A stretch of DNA of 64,000 bases, taken from the NCBI GenBank assembly GCA_013399305.1, contig VXAI01000020.1, positions 4,062,545 through 4,126,544 of the forward strand, given 5' to 3'. Below are positions 14,876-28,194 of this stretch, piece after piece; position 1 is the first letter of the stretch, and each line of letters starts with the position of its first letter. The translations under genes and the position numbers were made by a program. The notes under the pieces were generated by a model, which was given only the letters and a program-made list of their open reading frames with translations, was not told the origin of the DNA and did no database searches. Origin of the DNA: Rostratula benghalensis (Eukaryota > Chordata > Aves > Charadriiformes > Rostratulidae).

Positions 14876-15046
14876 GCCCAGGGAAGTGGTTGAGGCTCCA
14901 TCCCTGGAGGTATTTAAAAGACAGGTTGACATAGTGCTCAGTGACATGGACTAGTGGTGGATTGTTGGTTTGTTATCAGAATTAGGTTGACGGTTGAACT
15001 AGATTATCTCAAAGTGCCCTTCTAACCTGGACAATTCTATGGGTCT
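14876..15046 (+). mobile_element. CR1 LINE 3' end, short
   Basis: About 170 bases: 'gcccagggaagtggttgagg', 'ccctggaggtatttaaaaga', and an end resembling 'acaattctatgggtc'. A T-run of 16 bases follows at 15051..15066. Confidence 0.85.
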
Positions 15047-15067
15047 TTTCTTTTTTTTTTTTTTTTG

Positions 15068-18000
15068 TTCATATAATTACTTGACAGCTACAAACAGAAA
15101 TTTTATTTCAATGGACCTAAAACTTTAGGTGGAGCTAGACCTAAATCATGACTGAAGTCACGGCAAGAGTCAGGTAGTAAGAGTTACATTTCAAGCCCCT
15201 TTCCCTCACAGATGTTTTAATCCTGTGGATTTGTAGTGTCTGATAGAAGACTAAATCTAGTGCAGGCATTTACAGGTGAGACATTGCAGTGCTTGTTTTC
15301 TTGGCTCCTGGCATCCAGGACTAGGGAACGATAACGATCTTGGTCTACTACTTACCCAGGTTTCAGTCAAAGTACTCTGCAGCTCTCACCTGTGCTGTGA
15401 ATAAAAGTTTCCTTAGAATGGAAAACAGATCATCATGGAAAGACAGGGACCAAGGTGGCTGGGGTGTCAAGAAGACTGGGGCTTGTCCTAAACCCCAGAA
15501 GAAGGAAGTGTCATGAGGGTCCAGTATCCATCCCATCCATTGCAGTAGGTAAATGAAACACCCTGTAAGTGAGTCCAAAAATGCAAGCTAGACCAAGACA
15601 ACAAAAGTGCTGTACAGAAATGTTTTCTCTCCATTTTGTTCTCGGTTCATGTTTAGGCATACATCTCTTTTTACTTTATGTTCATGGCAAAACAGTCCCA
15701 GTGGAAAGCATTATCAAGAAGCTGTTCAGTAGGACACATGTCAGTGGGAGACAGTGAGGGCACTCCTGCTTTCCAGGTGAGTGTTATTCATGCAACAGAT
15801 ATAGGGAAAATAAGCACAAGTCTAAGGATCCTGGCCCTATTCTGTAAATAAATCAAATAGAAGCTTAGTATGTAATTCCTACTTCAATGGAGCCTTAGTT
15901 CTTTAGTGGTGATAACCCTTAGCTGATAAAATCAATTTTTAATTGAAACCTGACATGAAAGTGAGTTTAGGCTTGGACAGCCAAATAGAAAAAAATAAAT
16001 AAATAAATACCGACGTAACACTTCCTTTAAGTGTTTCCCTGAGGGCAGTAGGATTTTTGTTTTGGTTTGGTTTGTTTCTTTCCCTGCAAAAGAAATGATA
16101 TTTTATATGTGTTAGGTGAAAGGGAAATGTGTGAGTGAAAATATCATAGACTTCTAACCAAACTCCTGGAAGAGCCAGTTCGCTGAGCACTTGGAAGATT
16201 CTGCAGGCTCTAGAGGTAAAGTGGAACCATATGTCATCATATTGATAAAACTGTACAATATAAATTGGAGTTCCGTGCTGCAGTTGTCATCTCATTGCTG
16301 CTTAGAAATTTTGGGAACATTAACAAACACTCCTTGGTCATTTAACTATTGTTTTAACAGGAAAGCAAAAGCTGCTTACATGTCTTGGCATTTCAATCAC
16401 AGCCTATGCATCACTTTCCACTGAAGAAATTAATTTTAGCAACTCCTGGTGCCTAACCAGCAAATAAACTGTCTGACCATAGGAGATACGCTCCAAAGCT
16501 TACTGTAACTTGTGTGGTCTTCTCACTGCATTTAGTAGGATTTGCATTAAATTTTGTACTTAGCAATATGTATGGAACATAGTAGGATCAAAACCAGATA
16601 CTGGACATGTGTTAGTTTAGGTGGTCATAGTTGGAATGAGTTGCTAAAATTCTCTAGCAATAGTTTTCTTAGGTGACTATTTTCTACAGCTATGAAGTCC
16701 TCTCATTTTACTACTGAGGCATAAGAAAAAACATTTAGGCAACTCTTTTCTGTGGTTTGAGGGGGCAGAGAGGACTTTTTCCAGTTTCTCCTATGATGAC
16801 AGTGAAAAAGACACATTGTTTACGTAAACTGAGGTAGAAAGTGAAACTCTAATACCAAATAAAGACAGACGTTTCATTCAGCATAAGTGATAGACAACTA
16901 GTAGAAGACTTAAAGTTTATTTTTATTAGCTTCTCATCACTAGTATATAAGACTGTTTTGAGCGAAGCTGAAAATGACCCAAAATATCAAAGATTCAGCA
17001 GTTTCTCTGAGCTTTACTGGTTGGCAAGGGCTGACATGAAGGACGGGATGGACTTTCTGCTGCTTTTTGCAACCAAAGGACAAAATCAGGAAAGAATCTG
17101 AAGAAAAGTTCAAGGCAGTACTGGAGATTCAAGTCTTCAGTCTCTCTCTTGACAGGCAGTGCAGGGGCAGCAAATGGAAAGGGAGGAAAGAAATGGTGGA
17201 AGACACGTTTTTTCTTTCCTTTTTCAATGAATGAACACCTAAAGTGCCACATGATGGCAGCACAGGCTGCAAAATGCACAGGAGTTGCTGTACGCAGTAA
17301 CCGGGACAGAGACGATAAACCCGTATTGAATATCTTGTCTTGCAAATGGTTCTGAGGAGTAGGGTATCACTGAACGCAACCAGTTGTAAACTGCAAACTT
17401 TATGTTTTCCTGTAGACTACTTGTCAATAGAGAGCACTTTTCCAATAAAGACCCTCTTCTTGAGAACAGACAGGTGTTTTTGCTCAGAATTATGAGGGGT
17501 TTTTTGTCTCTAGTGACCATCTTTTACTTCCCCATCGCCCCAAATTTTCCATGCTTTTATTAAACAGTAATTCCTTCAGCTTAAGATGTACTTGCTGCAC
17601 TCTGGTACCTGCTCCATGCACAAAAGCCCAAGGTTACAGCTTAGCAGGGCAGGGCATGCTTGAAAGCAGAGATTGCTTCTGACAGAAATCTTTGCTTTCC
17701 ATGCACAGCTCTCTCTGGCACCATTTCAAAAATTTTAGATCTCAAAAGGAAAAGCAAAATGAACCACAGGAAGGAGAACACACTATAATTTTGCTACTGA
17801 TGTAAGGCAGGCTTGAGAGCTGCAATGGAGAAGGGTTGACTTTGAAAGCTGAGCGAGGTGCCCTTCTCTGCTGCCTTTAAAAGCTCCCTTTTCTTTTTTT
17901 GGCTTCTTTTCTGTCCAAGCTTAAACTTTACTGTCTGACTGTGTACTCCTTTTTCATCTGTTAACAATAAAGTATATAGCAAACAAACATGCAGTAAATG

Positions 18001-19557
18001 AAACTCTGAAAACAATAACACTTACGGACTGAAACAGCTGTCTAGGAACAAAAGCAGAAAAATGACTTTATGTGGGTTTTGGATAGTGGTACTTTTTAAT
18101 TCTATTTCATCCTTAATTTGTGGACGATTTTTCAGTTTGAGAGTTATTGCAGTGTTTAGTGTGCATTTTGCTTGCTTGCGGTAGCCCAGGATGCAGTTTG
18201 GGGTTGGAACAGGTATTTTAAACTTATGCTTTACTGCCATCGTATGCTGCCATCCTGAGGCTAATTCTTGCAGCACATATTAAACTGTGCAAACTGCTGG
18301 CTGGCTGTGCTGGACTGCAACAGTGCTGTGCTTCACTGCCTAGTGAAATGTGACTCCAGATCACCACCTGAGTCTGTTTAAAATCATGGCAATTTCAAAG
18401 GTAACTCAAGATGCGTTGTTTTGGGTTTTTTAAAATTTTCATTCCAAGTAGGTAAATTAAATTTCATTTTTAATAAGCACAAAAGATTCTATTGTACTTT
18501 TGGTTTGAAATTATCTAATTACTGTTTTTATAATTGCAGCCAGATTTGTTGGTGTCCTTCACAAGATGCATATAATTTTGCCTGATACAATTATTGTTTG
18601 CCTTTCGTGGATCATAGATTACCTGTCTGTAAGTGGCATATAGTCTATAACCTGTTATCTTTGAGTCCTAAATGTTGTCCTAGAATACCAGGGATCAGTG
18701 TGTTGTCTTCATAGCTGCGTGCAATTTCTAATGTATGTTTAGGTCATAAGATAAAACCCTTGAAATGTAACTGCAATATTAATTAATGAAATATGAGGGA
18801 TGATTCCGTTGATTCTAGTATTACACAAAAAGCTTAAATACTTGACTGAACAGGTAAGAGCCTTTCTTTCCTTGTGAATCCATGTGCAATATTTTCCTCA
18901 TCTCCTTTCATGGACTGAGTCATGGAGAGGAACCAATTTTATCACATCTTTTTTTCAAGGAAATGGTCATCTACGTACTTATTCCTGCACCTGCTCTTTC
19001 TCTTATGTATATTTTTTCCCCATTTCTCAAGGAATGTAATTAAGAATATTCCTGGGTAGAAACAGGGTCCCACAACTTTCTTTCACAACCCACTAAAGCA
19101 GAACTGGTAAAAGACTGTGTGTAAGATTCAACTTCTCTATTTGTTCCAATTACTGCGTAGAGTTCCTCCTGTGCAGGAGATTTCCTCCTCTGTCCAACTG
19201 TGGATTCCTGTGTTTGGCCTGATAGGCAGAAAGGGAGTTGAAATATCAACCAAGTCACATTATTGAATTGGCTAGGAGTTAATGTAGTCCTTTATTGTGT
19301 TTCTAAAATCAACTGCAAGCATTTTAAATGGTGAAGCATAAAAATCTTTATTAGTAGTAATGAAATTGTTGGTTGCAACTCCTGTAGGTCATATAGTCTA
19401 AAACACAATAGCTTTAACTGTTGTCTCTGCCATGCTCCCTAATGTAACTGCATTGTTTTCTTCTTTGTGTATAACATTAAATGCTTTAGAATTAATTGCA
19501 AAAGAGTTAGCCAGTCTTCATGTAGCTGATCGCAATATTTAACATCAGTGGATACGT
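15068..19557. other. Intergenic, no gene recognised
   Basis: AT-rich unique sequence between two CR1 fragments. The overlapping open frames near 17.0-17.5 kb on both strands have no recognisable domains and no splice-linked partners. Confidence 0.55.
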
Positions 19558-19905
19558 TTGGCTTGTTCAGTCTGGAGAAGAGAAGGCTCTGGGAGACCCT
19601 ATAGTCATCGCTCAGGACCTGAAGGGGAGGCCTACGGGAAAGATGGAGTGAAGTGATAGGACAAGGGATAACAGTTTTAAACTGAAAGAGGGTAGATTTA
19701 TATTGGATATTAGGAAGAAATTTTTTACTGTGAGGGTGGTGAGGGACTGGAACAGGTTGCCCAGAGAAGTTGTGGGTGCCCCATCCAGGCTGGATGGGGT
19801 TTTGAGCAACTTGGTCTGGTGGGAGGTGTCCCTGCCCACAGCAGGAGAGTTGGAACTCGATGACCTTGAAGATCCCTGCCAACTCTAAACATTCTATGAT
19901 TCAAG
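19558..19905 (+). mobile_element. CR1 LINE 3' fragment
   Basis: It contains the conserved CR1 3' blocks 'tggagaagagaaggctctgg', 'ggaacaggttgcccagagaa' and the terminal 'cattctatgattcaag'. Small open frames on both strands here (about 60-147 codons) come from the repeat and are not genes. Confidence 0.92.
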
Positions 19906-22900
19906 ACAGAGCTGTACTGACAAAAAGACCAGAATAGACCTTCACTACATGCACTTTTTGCAGGAGAATCCAAGTTTGCCAAATTTTCTTTCAATTTATC
20001 TGAAATAGCTGCTCTCAGGATCTTTAAACTGGAATAGTTTAGACTAGTACCTTGGCAAAAGAGGTTGTCTCAGTCAGAAAAATATAATAAATCCACTTAA
20101 TGAACAGACTGTAGAAAAATTACACAATGTTAAAATGGGTCAGTAGATGAAGGTCTCCTTCTCTCTCAAAGTAGTTCATTGTGTTACCAGCCACATATTT
20201 AGCTAAAGGTGAGGAACTTGGGTGACTAAAGGAATATATAATTAAATTAGCATTCGTTGTCAGCTAAGAAAATGGGTTTAAAAGTAAAAAACGGAATGTA
20301 AGAGCCACCTACACTATTATAAGAGATGAACTCCAAAATCCCAAGCCATCCAAGGAGAACAATATGCCCAGAAGTACTAACAACTGATTATGCTAGGACA
20401 GCTATGACAGTGTTTCTTCACTGTAAGTCCCAGAGTTTCTCACCATGTAAGTTCTCTCACTGGACAGAAAAGCTACCAACTGTTTTATGCCTGAGAGTGA
20501 AATGAGAATTTGAAAACTGAGGGTATTAATGGAGGTAGAAAACCTGATATATCTTGCGATGTAACTCTTTCAATAGGGCCTCTGCAATATGTATCTGTCC
20601 CACATGTCATTAATTCTGTTTTACATGGAGAAAGTCCATGCACTGGACTGAAATGTCATCCAATACAAAGCTATCTTTGCCTTTAGCTAAAATCTCACTC
20701 TTTCCACAGTGTAAATGTGGAAAGTGTTTTGTGCCTTTCCAAAGTGTTTCCATTTCTTCCTCTCAGAATGCTTAACTGTTCACACATGAGTAAAAAAAAA
20801 AAAAAAACTGCTACTGAAACACATGTTTTTAATGTGCTCATACAGCACAGCCACATGTGGTTTCACTGTTTAAGATGGGTGTGTGTCTATGAAAAGGTGA
20901 CTGGCAGCTGTAAGATGAAATATCACTTACCATTAAATCTATGAAGCAGGTGACATCCCAGAAATTTTAGGCCAAAGCGGCCCATGTTGTTTTGTCTCTA
21001 CAAAAAGATATTCACTAAGAGCAAAACTGACATCTGCCTGGTCTGTGACAGCATATGTGCTCTGTATCTAGCAAAGTAGCTCCTGGTACTTCATCCTGCT
21101 ATTCTTACTGATGCAGACTCATTGGGAATCAGCCCAACCTCAGAAAGGGCACAAAACTTAAAGTACTGCCAACTTGCTCTTCCCTGCGTTTGTACCTTAG
21201 ATAGCAGTGAAGGCTATGCATTTCATTCTAGTTCACTTTTCTTGTGAACTTCAAGGGTTACTACTTAGCCTCAAGAGGCAATTTTTGCCACTCTTTCCTT
21301 CTCCTCTGCATTTCCTCTGATAGCTACTATACTACAATATTATTAATTTATATATGAACATCATAAAGCATTTGGGAATACACTTGGTCTGAATAGCAGT
21401 GGAAAAAATGTGCTATAGCAGTCCCATCTACACAGCACAGTGCAGACAAGTCAGAACAGATCTCTAGAGCAAACCAAGGAGCAGTGTCCCCAGTGCATGT
21501 GTTTCAGGGCAATTTATACTCAGCTGTGGCTATTCTGATCCCATGGGCTGTGTGTCCCTGTGTGTTTCACTCTTCAAGGTGAGGCCCAGAAACAGTACAA
21601 TGAAAAAGAAGATGCAATGGAAGAACAAAGAACTTTCACAAGCAAGAAAAAGAGATTATGTTGATGACATGTACTTAAGCAAGCAAAAATAAAGATCCAC
21701 CCGCCACCTTCTGAACACCTGCTTCCAGGCTGATCACATTTGTAGTTTGGTGTTCTGTAATAGGTTATTCACTTTGAAGAGTTTAAACGTCCTTATAGTT
21801 TAATCTTCCTTTCAAATATGATTTTCTGATGATTGTGTTGGTGCATTTGCCTTACAGAGCATTGTATTTTATTGTTACTTTCCAGGAGAGTAAACTAAAG
21901 AGTCTTATGTCTTTTGGCAAAATTAGGTTTACCAAGTGTCTCATGTGGCAGGAGTCAGCTTTAGTTGCTCAACATCTCTCTTCTTCTGTTGCATTTATGT
22001 TTGATCTTGTCCCTGACTGAGTCATTGTTGCGGGAAATTTTGCAATCGTTCCTTGAGAATTTTTTATCATAGTAATTTTGTTGAGAGACAATTAAATCAT
22101 GTTGGTAAGACATGTTTGGACAGTAAGAGTAGACTGCTTTGTACCAGCAGAAAAATACTCAGTGACAGTGTCAAATCCCATCAAGTAGCAAACCTTATGA
22201 ACAGATATATGAACTTCAGCTTGCTTTTCAAATCAGGTTGCATGACCAAAATAGAGATTAAGACACAAGTTGATGTGAATTGCATATTCATTCTTCTGAT
22301 GAATGCATAGTTGGAAGCCACACTTGTAAATGTATTTCTCTCCTTTCCTCTTTTGTCTTTTCAGAAATTTTATTTATTGAGCAACTACGAATTTTAGCAT
22401 TTTGAAAATGTTGCTGGAATACATGTTGTCTCTGTCATTTCCTCTCATAGCCATTCTCTTTCCTGTGTTTGCTTGGAAGGGAAAGGAGAATTTGATGCAC
22501 ATCTCAAAGAAACAAATCATAAACACCATTTTGATAAATGAAAAATGTTCATTTCAGAGCATCAGGAGATGAAGACTGTATTCCTGAAAATGTGAAGAAT
22601 TACTTTCTCACTGCACTAAAATTATAATGATTTTTAGAGCTCAAAGATGTGGCTGGTGCAATACTTCAATGCATTTTTTTTAAACTTGGCTTGAAAATTG
22701 TTTTGAACACATATTCAGCCAGCCATTATCTACATTTAAGCTAACCAGTTTTGATGTGTGCCTTCTGCCTTGATCTTAACTACTTTTAATATTCTCTTCG
22801 TTCTTAGCATGATGCTATCAGTTGTCCCAGATTCTGCACCTACTGTGTCATCAAAAGTTTTCTGTGCTTCCCTAGCAAAATATTCACCAGTCCTGCACAG

Positions 22901-24374
22901 CTATAGACTTACTAGTTGATCCAGACAAACAAATCCTGTTTTCCTTGTGCATTTGAGTTTCACAGCCTGGGGTGCATGTGACATTGACTGAAATAATATG
23001 AACAAATTTGTCACTTAATGGTTTTATACTATTAAGCCTATTTCCTTTCTGCTTTTATTGCAATGAACCTGTCTTTCCATGTGGAGTGCCACAGATAAAT
23101 ATGGTAGCTGTTGCTGAAGGCACCTACAAAAAACATTATATCCCATGTATCTCTAAGTTTAATGAAATTTGATAAGAAGTCCACGAAGAACCTCATGCAA
23201 TATTAGTTTCGGCATGGCTTTTTACTGTGTCAGACAGAGGCTTATAGCAGACCCCAGATCTCACGTTCCTTTGACAAGCCGCTGGGTCATACAATCCCTG
23301 CATTGGGCAAGAGTGCCCCACTCATTGGAGCAGTGTTAATGGTGACATTTTGCTCTAGAGCATTTTGAAGTAAGTGTCCCAGTCATCCCCACTTACTACA
23401 TGACAGTGCAGTTCTCAAACCAGTTTTGGAATTGTTTAGGACGACACTCAATCAAAAGTTCTGTTTGGTGTGCTCATCAAACTAACACACTCATCACCCC
23501 TAACAAAGGTGTAAAGCTTCAACCAGTGAATGTCCCTTTGAATAACCTCTAATCACAGGAAAGGGACACTCAGGTCAAGGAACTAGGCTAAATCTTGACT
23601 GAGGCCACCTGAAATATCCTTAACCCTCTTCAGCATATAAGCAGAGACCTTAGCACCAAGTGCTTTAACCTATTGGTACAGTCTTGGTGTGCCAGATTGT
23701 TTGCTAAGGTGAAAGTAGCCTGAGACTCCTACAGGCCCTGTTGGATCAGTCTTGGTCAACCTTTCGTGTCTGGTCAACCTTTCGTGAAATGCACAGATTG
23801 ATTCTGGAAAACCCACCTCATACTAGCAATTTCCAGCACTATCTTGCAATGGGCCAGCTGCTGGATTTCAAACATTTTAAAAGGGAGTGATTACTCCCAA
23901 ACAGATCTATGTAACCAAAGAGATCTATGAAGACAACAAATAATTTCTAAATTTGGGGTTTACTCCAGTTCAGTCTTGTCTTGCAGTAATTAACATATTC
24001 CATATTTCACTTGTGCAAAAATGTTTCAGTTTACTTTCGGTAAAAGAGTTTCAAAGTTAGATCTGTTCTCGTGATACTTATTGATCAACGTCCTCTCTAG
24101 CTCATTCTCTCCAAAACAAATTGTCTGTAAATGCTTATTAGGTCATAAATGTTTTTAGTTGATTTCTTGTTTTTCCCCTAATCATGTTCCTATCATTAAT
24201 GAAAGCAATGTTCAGTTGTAGCAAGTCCTTGTTAACATTAGCCATGCAGCACTGACAGCTTCATGCAGAAATGGTGGAGAAGGGAGTGTTCTGTCAGTCT
24301 CTGTACCCACAGATCTTTATGTACGTAAATGTGTGTGAAACCAATAACCACTGTGTGACACCTTGCTACAAGTC
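19906..24374. other. Intergenic, no gene recognised
   Basis: Unique AT-rich sequence. The 18-base tandem duplication near 23.77 kb is the only structured element I could see. Confidence 0.55.
23753..23786 (+). repeat. 18-base tandem duplication
   Basis: The unit TGGTCAACCTTTCGTGTC occurs at 23753..23770 and again, for 16 bases, at 23771..23786. It looks like a recent local duplication in non-coding sequence. Confidence 0.85.
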
Positions 24375-25131
24375 TGCGGTTGAAAACATAACCAGGTCCT
24401 GCACTTGGGCCACAACAACCCCATGCATCACTACAGACTTGGGGAAGTGTGGCTGGAGCTGCCTGGTAGAAACGGACTTGGGGGTTCTAATTGACAAGCG
24501 GCTGAATGTGAGCCAGCAGTGTGCCCAGGTGGCCAAGAAGGCCAATAGCATCCTGTCTTATATTAGAAATAGTGTGACCAGCAGAAGTAGGGAGGTGATT
24601 GTCCCTCTATACTAAGCCACACCTTGAGTATTGTGTCCATTTCTGGGAACCTCAATACAAGAGATATCAAGGTGCTGGGGTGAGTACAGAGGAGGGAAGC
24701 AAAGCTGGTGAAGGGCCTGGAAAATAAACCCTATGAGGAGCAATTGAAGGAGCTGGGACTGTTTAGTATGAGGAAGAGGAGGCTGAAGGGAGACCTCATC
24801 ACTCTCTACAACTACTTGAAAGGACATTGTAGAGAGGTTGATGCTGGTCCATTCTCAGAGGTAACTAGTCAATAGAATGAGAGGGAATGGCTTCAAGCTG
24901 CAACAGGGTAGGTTTAGGCTGAACATTAGGAAAAAAAATTTCCCAGAAAGAGTGGTCAGATGCTGGAATAGGCTGCCCAGGGAGGTGGTTGAGTCCCCAT
25001 CCCTGAATGTGTTTAAGAGTCATTTAGATGTGGTGTTGGGGGATATGGTGTAGGGGGGAGCTTTGTAGAGAGGGTTTGATGGCTGAGCTCAATGATCCCA
25101 AGGGTCTTTTCCAACATGAATGATTCTATGA
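24375..25131 (+). mobile_element. CR1 LINE 3' fragment
   Basis: About 750 bases of CR1. It begins with the end of ORF2 (the frame reads [19 protein letters not shown] and then [14 protein letters not shown]) and continues through the 3' UTR to the 'atgattctatgataa' terminus. The ORF is interrupted. Orientation follows from the terminal repeat on the right. Confidence 0.93.
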
Positions 25132-28100
25132 TAACCTCTGCTTCCAGCATCAGCAGAATGCACAGGCTATCTCCTGCTTAAATCAAACCATGCTTTTCAG
25201 CTGCAATAACAACCAATCAAACGTTAGTTTATCTTATTGCAACACTTACCCTGCTTTGACCAATTAAACCACCTCTTCTTGTTCAATCAGAGGTAACTGC
25301 CTTGGAACTATTTAACTGTCTGGCAGCTTGCAAAGTTTGCTCCCCCTTGTAAAATCACATCAAAAAGATTCTTCATCTACATATTTTCCTCTTCGTTTAC
25401 TTATGTTTTATTGTGTGCATGTATATATCTCCAAAAATTATATAAAACATTTAAATGTCTAGAAAATGCTATTCAGGAGTGAGTTTTAGCCTTTGTGTAA
25501 CTGTACCAAATTTCAGAAATTCTATAGTGCTGCATTTCTGGCAGACATGTATTGTATCATTGGCTGGGTTGTACTTTTCCCTGCAAACCCATTTCCAGAA
25601 GCACAATGCAGAGGAGGCCTGGCACAGTCCCTTGGGCTTGGCACCTCCTGTAATGTCTGCCTATGGATCCTCAGCAAGGGCTCCCTTTCCAGGGCACAGA
25701 GCTGAGGAAAATGTGGAGACCTGAATCCTCGCTACGGGAACAGAGGTAAGAAAGGAGGCAGATATTGCTACCAGAAATTCTCATTCATGCCTACAAGGCC
25801 GTACTTGAGTAAGAGTTTCAATCAGCCTGCCCTCTCACACAAGGGTTTTGTCCTGAATCTGTACTGTACACCAGGCTTAATATTTTATTGAACAGGGTTT
25901 TTTTCTCCCATATGATTTCTGGAAGATAGATCAAGGCTAGTAAATCTAACACCAGAGAGGTTATGATTGTCTGTAGTGCTACCTCAAATAATGGTCTTTG
26001 AATTTTCATTTTGATATTGTTATTTTTAAGAGTAATTTTTTAGTGTAAAACATTTTATGTTGTGTTAATGTTTACTGGCTGTTAAAAGCACTGTGGCTGT
26101 CCCTGCTGTTACCTGGTTAATTCAGGTTGCAAAGAAGCAATTAAAATTTTACTTTCAGTAACATACATCAGCAAAGGCTCTTCTGTGTTACTGTAGAATT
26201 CAGCAGTGGCATGAGAAAAGCATGTATCGTTTGTTTATTATCTAAAGGCTTCCTGCATTTGCTTTATGTTAGTGTTACATGTTTAGCTTCTTCCCTTTAT
26301 TTTTGTTACTCATGTTGTGACAGCTTGAGAGCTGTGTACAAAACAAAACCCACCATAAGGTGATCTTAAACCCGTATGTTAAGGTGGCAAGGAAAAGATG
26401 CCAACTGCTTTTGTGTTCTACAGCACAGGTGGAGCATAAAACCTCATAATATACTCTTTGATCTGGTCAAATTATAGCCTCTTTAAAGTGGGAGGAAAGA
26501 GATGAGTCTTTACTGGCCCATTTGATCTGTTTAAACATTTATGTGATAAGCCTGTAGTGGTTTGGTTGTAGCTATGGCATGGCTTAATTATAGGTTGACC
26601 AAGAAAATCTACCTGTATTTAAAAAGTTGCACAACACTTCCTTGGTTGCCAAAGACTACTTTCAGTCACTCATAATGATTTCAACAGATGAAGATATTTT
26701 CCATTGAAAATCTAAGCTGTTGAGCATCAGGTGGAGGCTGATTTTTTGCTTGACAGCATATTTACATTTAGCTAAAAAATGTAATGCTTTCTTAGAAAGT
26801 GAAAAAAAAAAAAATTAAAACCCCACACACTCACACACAACTTACCTGTTCAAAAGTTTCAATGTCTCTAGCTTTTAAATAAAGCTTGATTGTTTACCCA
26901 GGATTACTTTACTGTCAGGTGTGTGTGTACTAGTATGCTTGGGAAAAGCATGGTCACACTTGAGTAGATTGTGAGTCTGATTTGCACTTTGCAGGTAACT
27001 CATTAGTGTCTGTTGGTTTGTCTGTAGAGGATGACCTTTATGAAGCATGTTTCATCTAAGAATATTTGAGGTTAACCAAGACTTTCCTTTCAGTTGTTTC
27101 TGTAACCATGGGCCTCATAACTGGAATTAGATATACAGGGAGAGTAATTTGACCCAATAGAGACCTTATTCTTCAGATTAAATCGATCACAACCCAAAAC
27201 TCCATTGCCTAAATCACTGCTAACTATAAAATGACTTCAGGATGACTACCTCATTTGAAGATGTCTACATTTTTAGATGCTTATGCTAAGTTGTTTGCTT
27301 TTTCCTCATTTCCTAAATTTACACTCTGGGAAGTAAGAGATGATACCAGTGTTTACCCAGAGATGTTCTGTGGCCAGGGTTTATAACAAAGAATGCAAAG
27401 GTTAAGAGAGAACTAGGGTAAGAAAGGGGTCTGGAGGCTAGAGCTAAAGACAATTCATAATGTAGTATGAGGGGGCTGTGCTCAGGGAACAGAACAAATT
27501 TCTTTGGGAGTTGCTTGAACATAAACAGTGTTTGTTTTCTGGGCTCCTCCAAACCATGTGAAGCTAGTACGTTGGGGCTGCAGATTTCCTCAAGGTACTT
27601 GCTGATTGCATTCAGAGTTTTCCATGAGCTACAGCAAAAAAAGACCCTGGATGTTTGAAAACTGCACAAAATGATGTATCACTTCCTGTAGTTCTCCTTG
27701 CATAGGTCTGCAGTCCAGTATTACCTAGGCAACTTTCAATCTAGCAAATCTGATTTTTATACATATTTTTTTTTTTTTTATGTCACAGATTTATCTGAAG
27801 ATATTACAGAGGTTTGAATGAACATTTGTATTGTTCCACTTGAAGTGAATATATACTGAAGGGTAATAATCAAGGAATATTTGTGTGGAAATCAACAATA
27901 CACCATGGGAAAATACACACTATCCTCTAAGACAGATAAAACTATTAATGTTATAAGGCCAAACAAAAGCCCATGGCAAACAATGACAGATTTCATGGTA
28001 GTCTATTTTCAGTATAAGTAACTCTATTGGACAAGTTCAGTGCTCTTCTCATCTCAGGTACATTTCTGCTCTACTAATGCAGTCCTCTTAATCTAAAAAT

Positions 28101-28194
28101 CTTGCACTGAGTGGGATTAAAAAAGCAAGAACAGCACCTTGTGTAGTAGCCTTCTGATAAAAGAATGCTTTGCCCCGTTACTGTCCACCCTGGG
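25132..28194. other. Intergenic, no gene recognised
   Basis: Unique AT-rich sequence with small A-runs and a CA-rich patch near 26820..26840. Short open frames near 25.5 kb and 27.4 kb lack homology. Confidence 0.55.

Noticed and set aside
16995..17520. Minus-strand open frames of 93-116 codons
   Set aside because: No domain, no homology, and no plausible splice chain with neighbours.
19439..19994. Open frames on both strands up to 147 codons
   Set aside because: They lie over a CR1 3' end and are repeat-derived.
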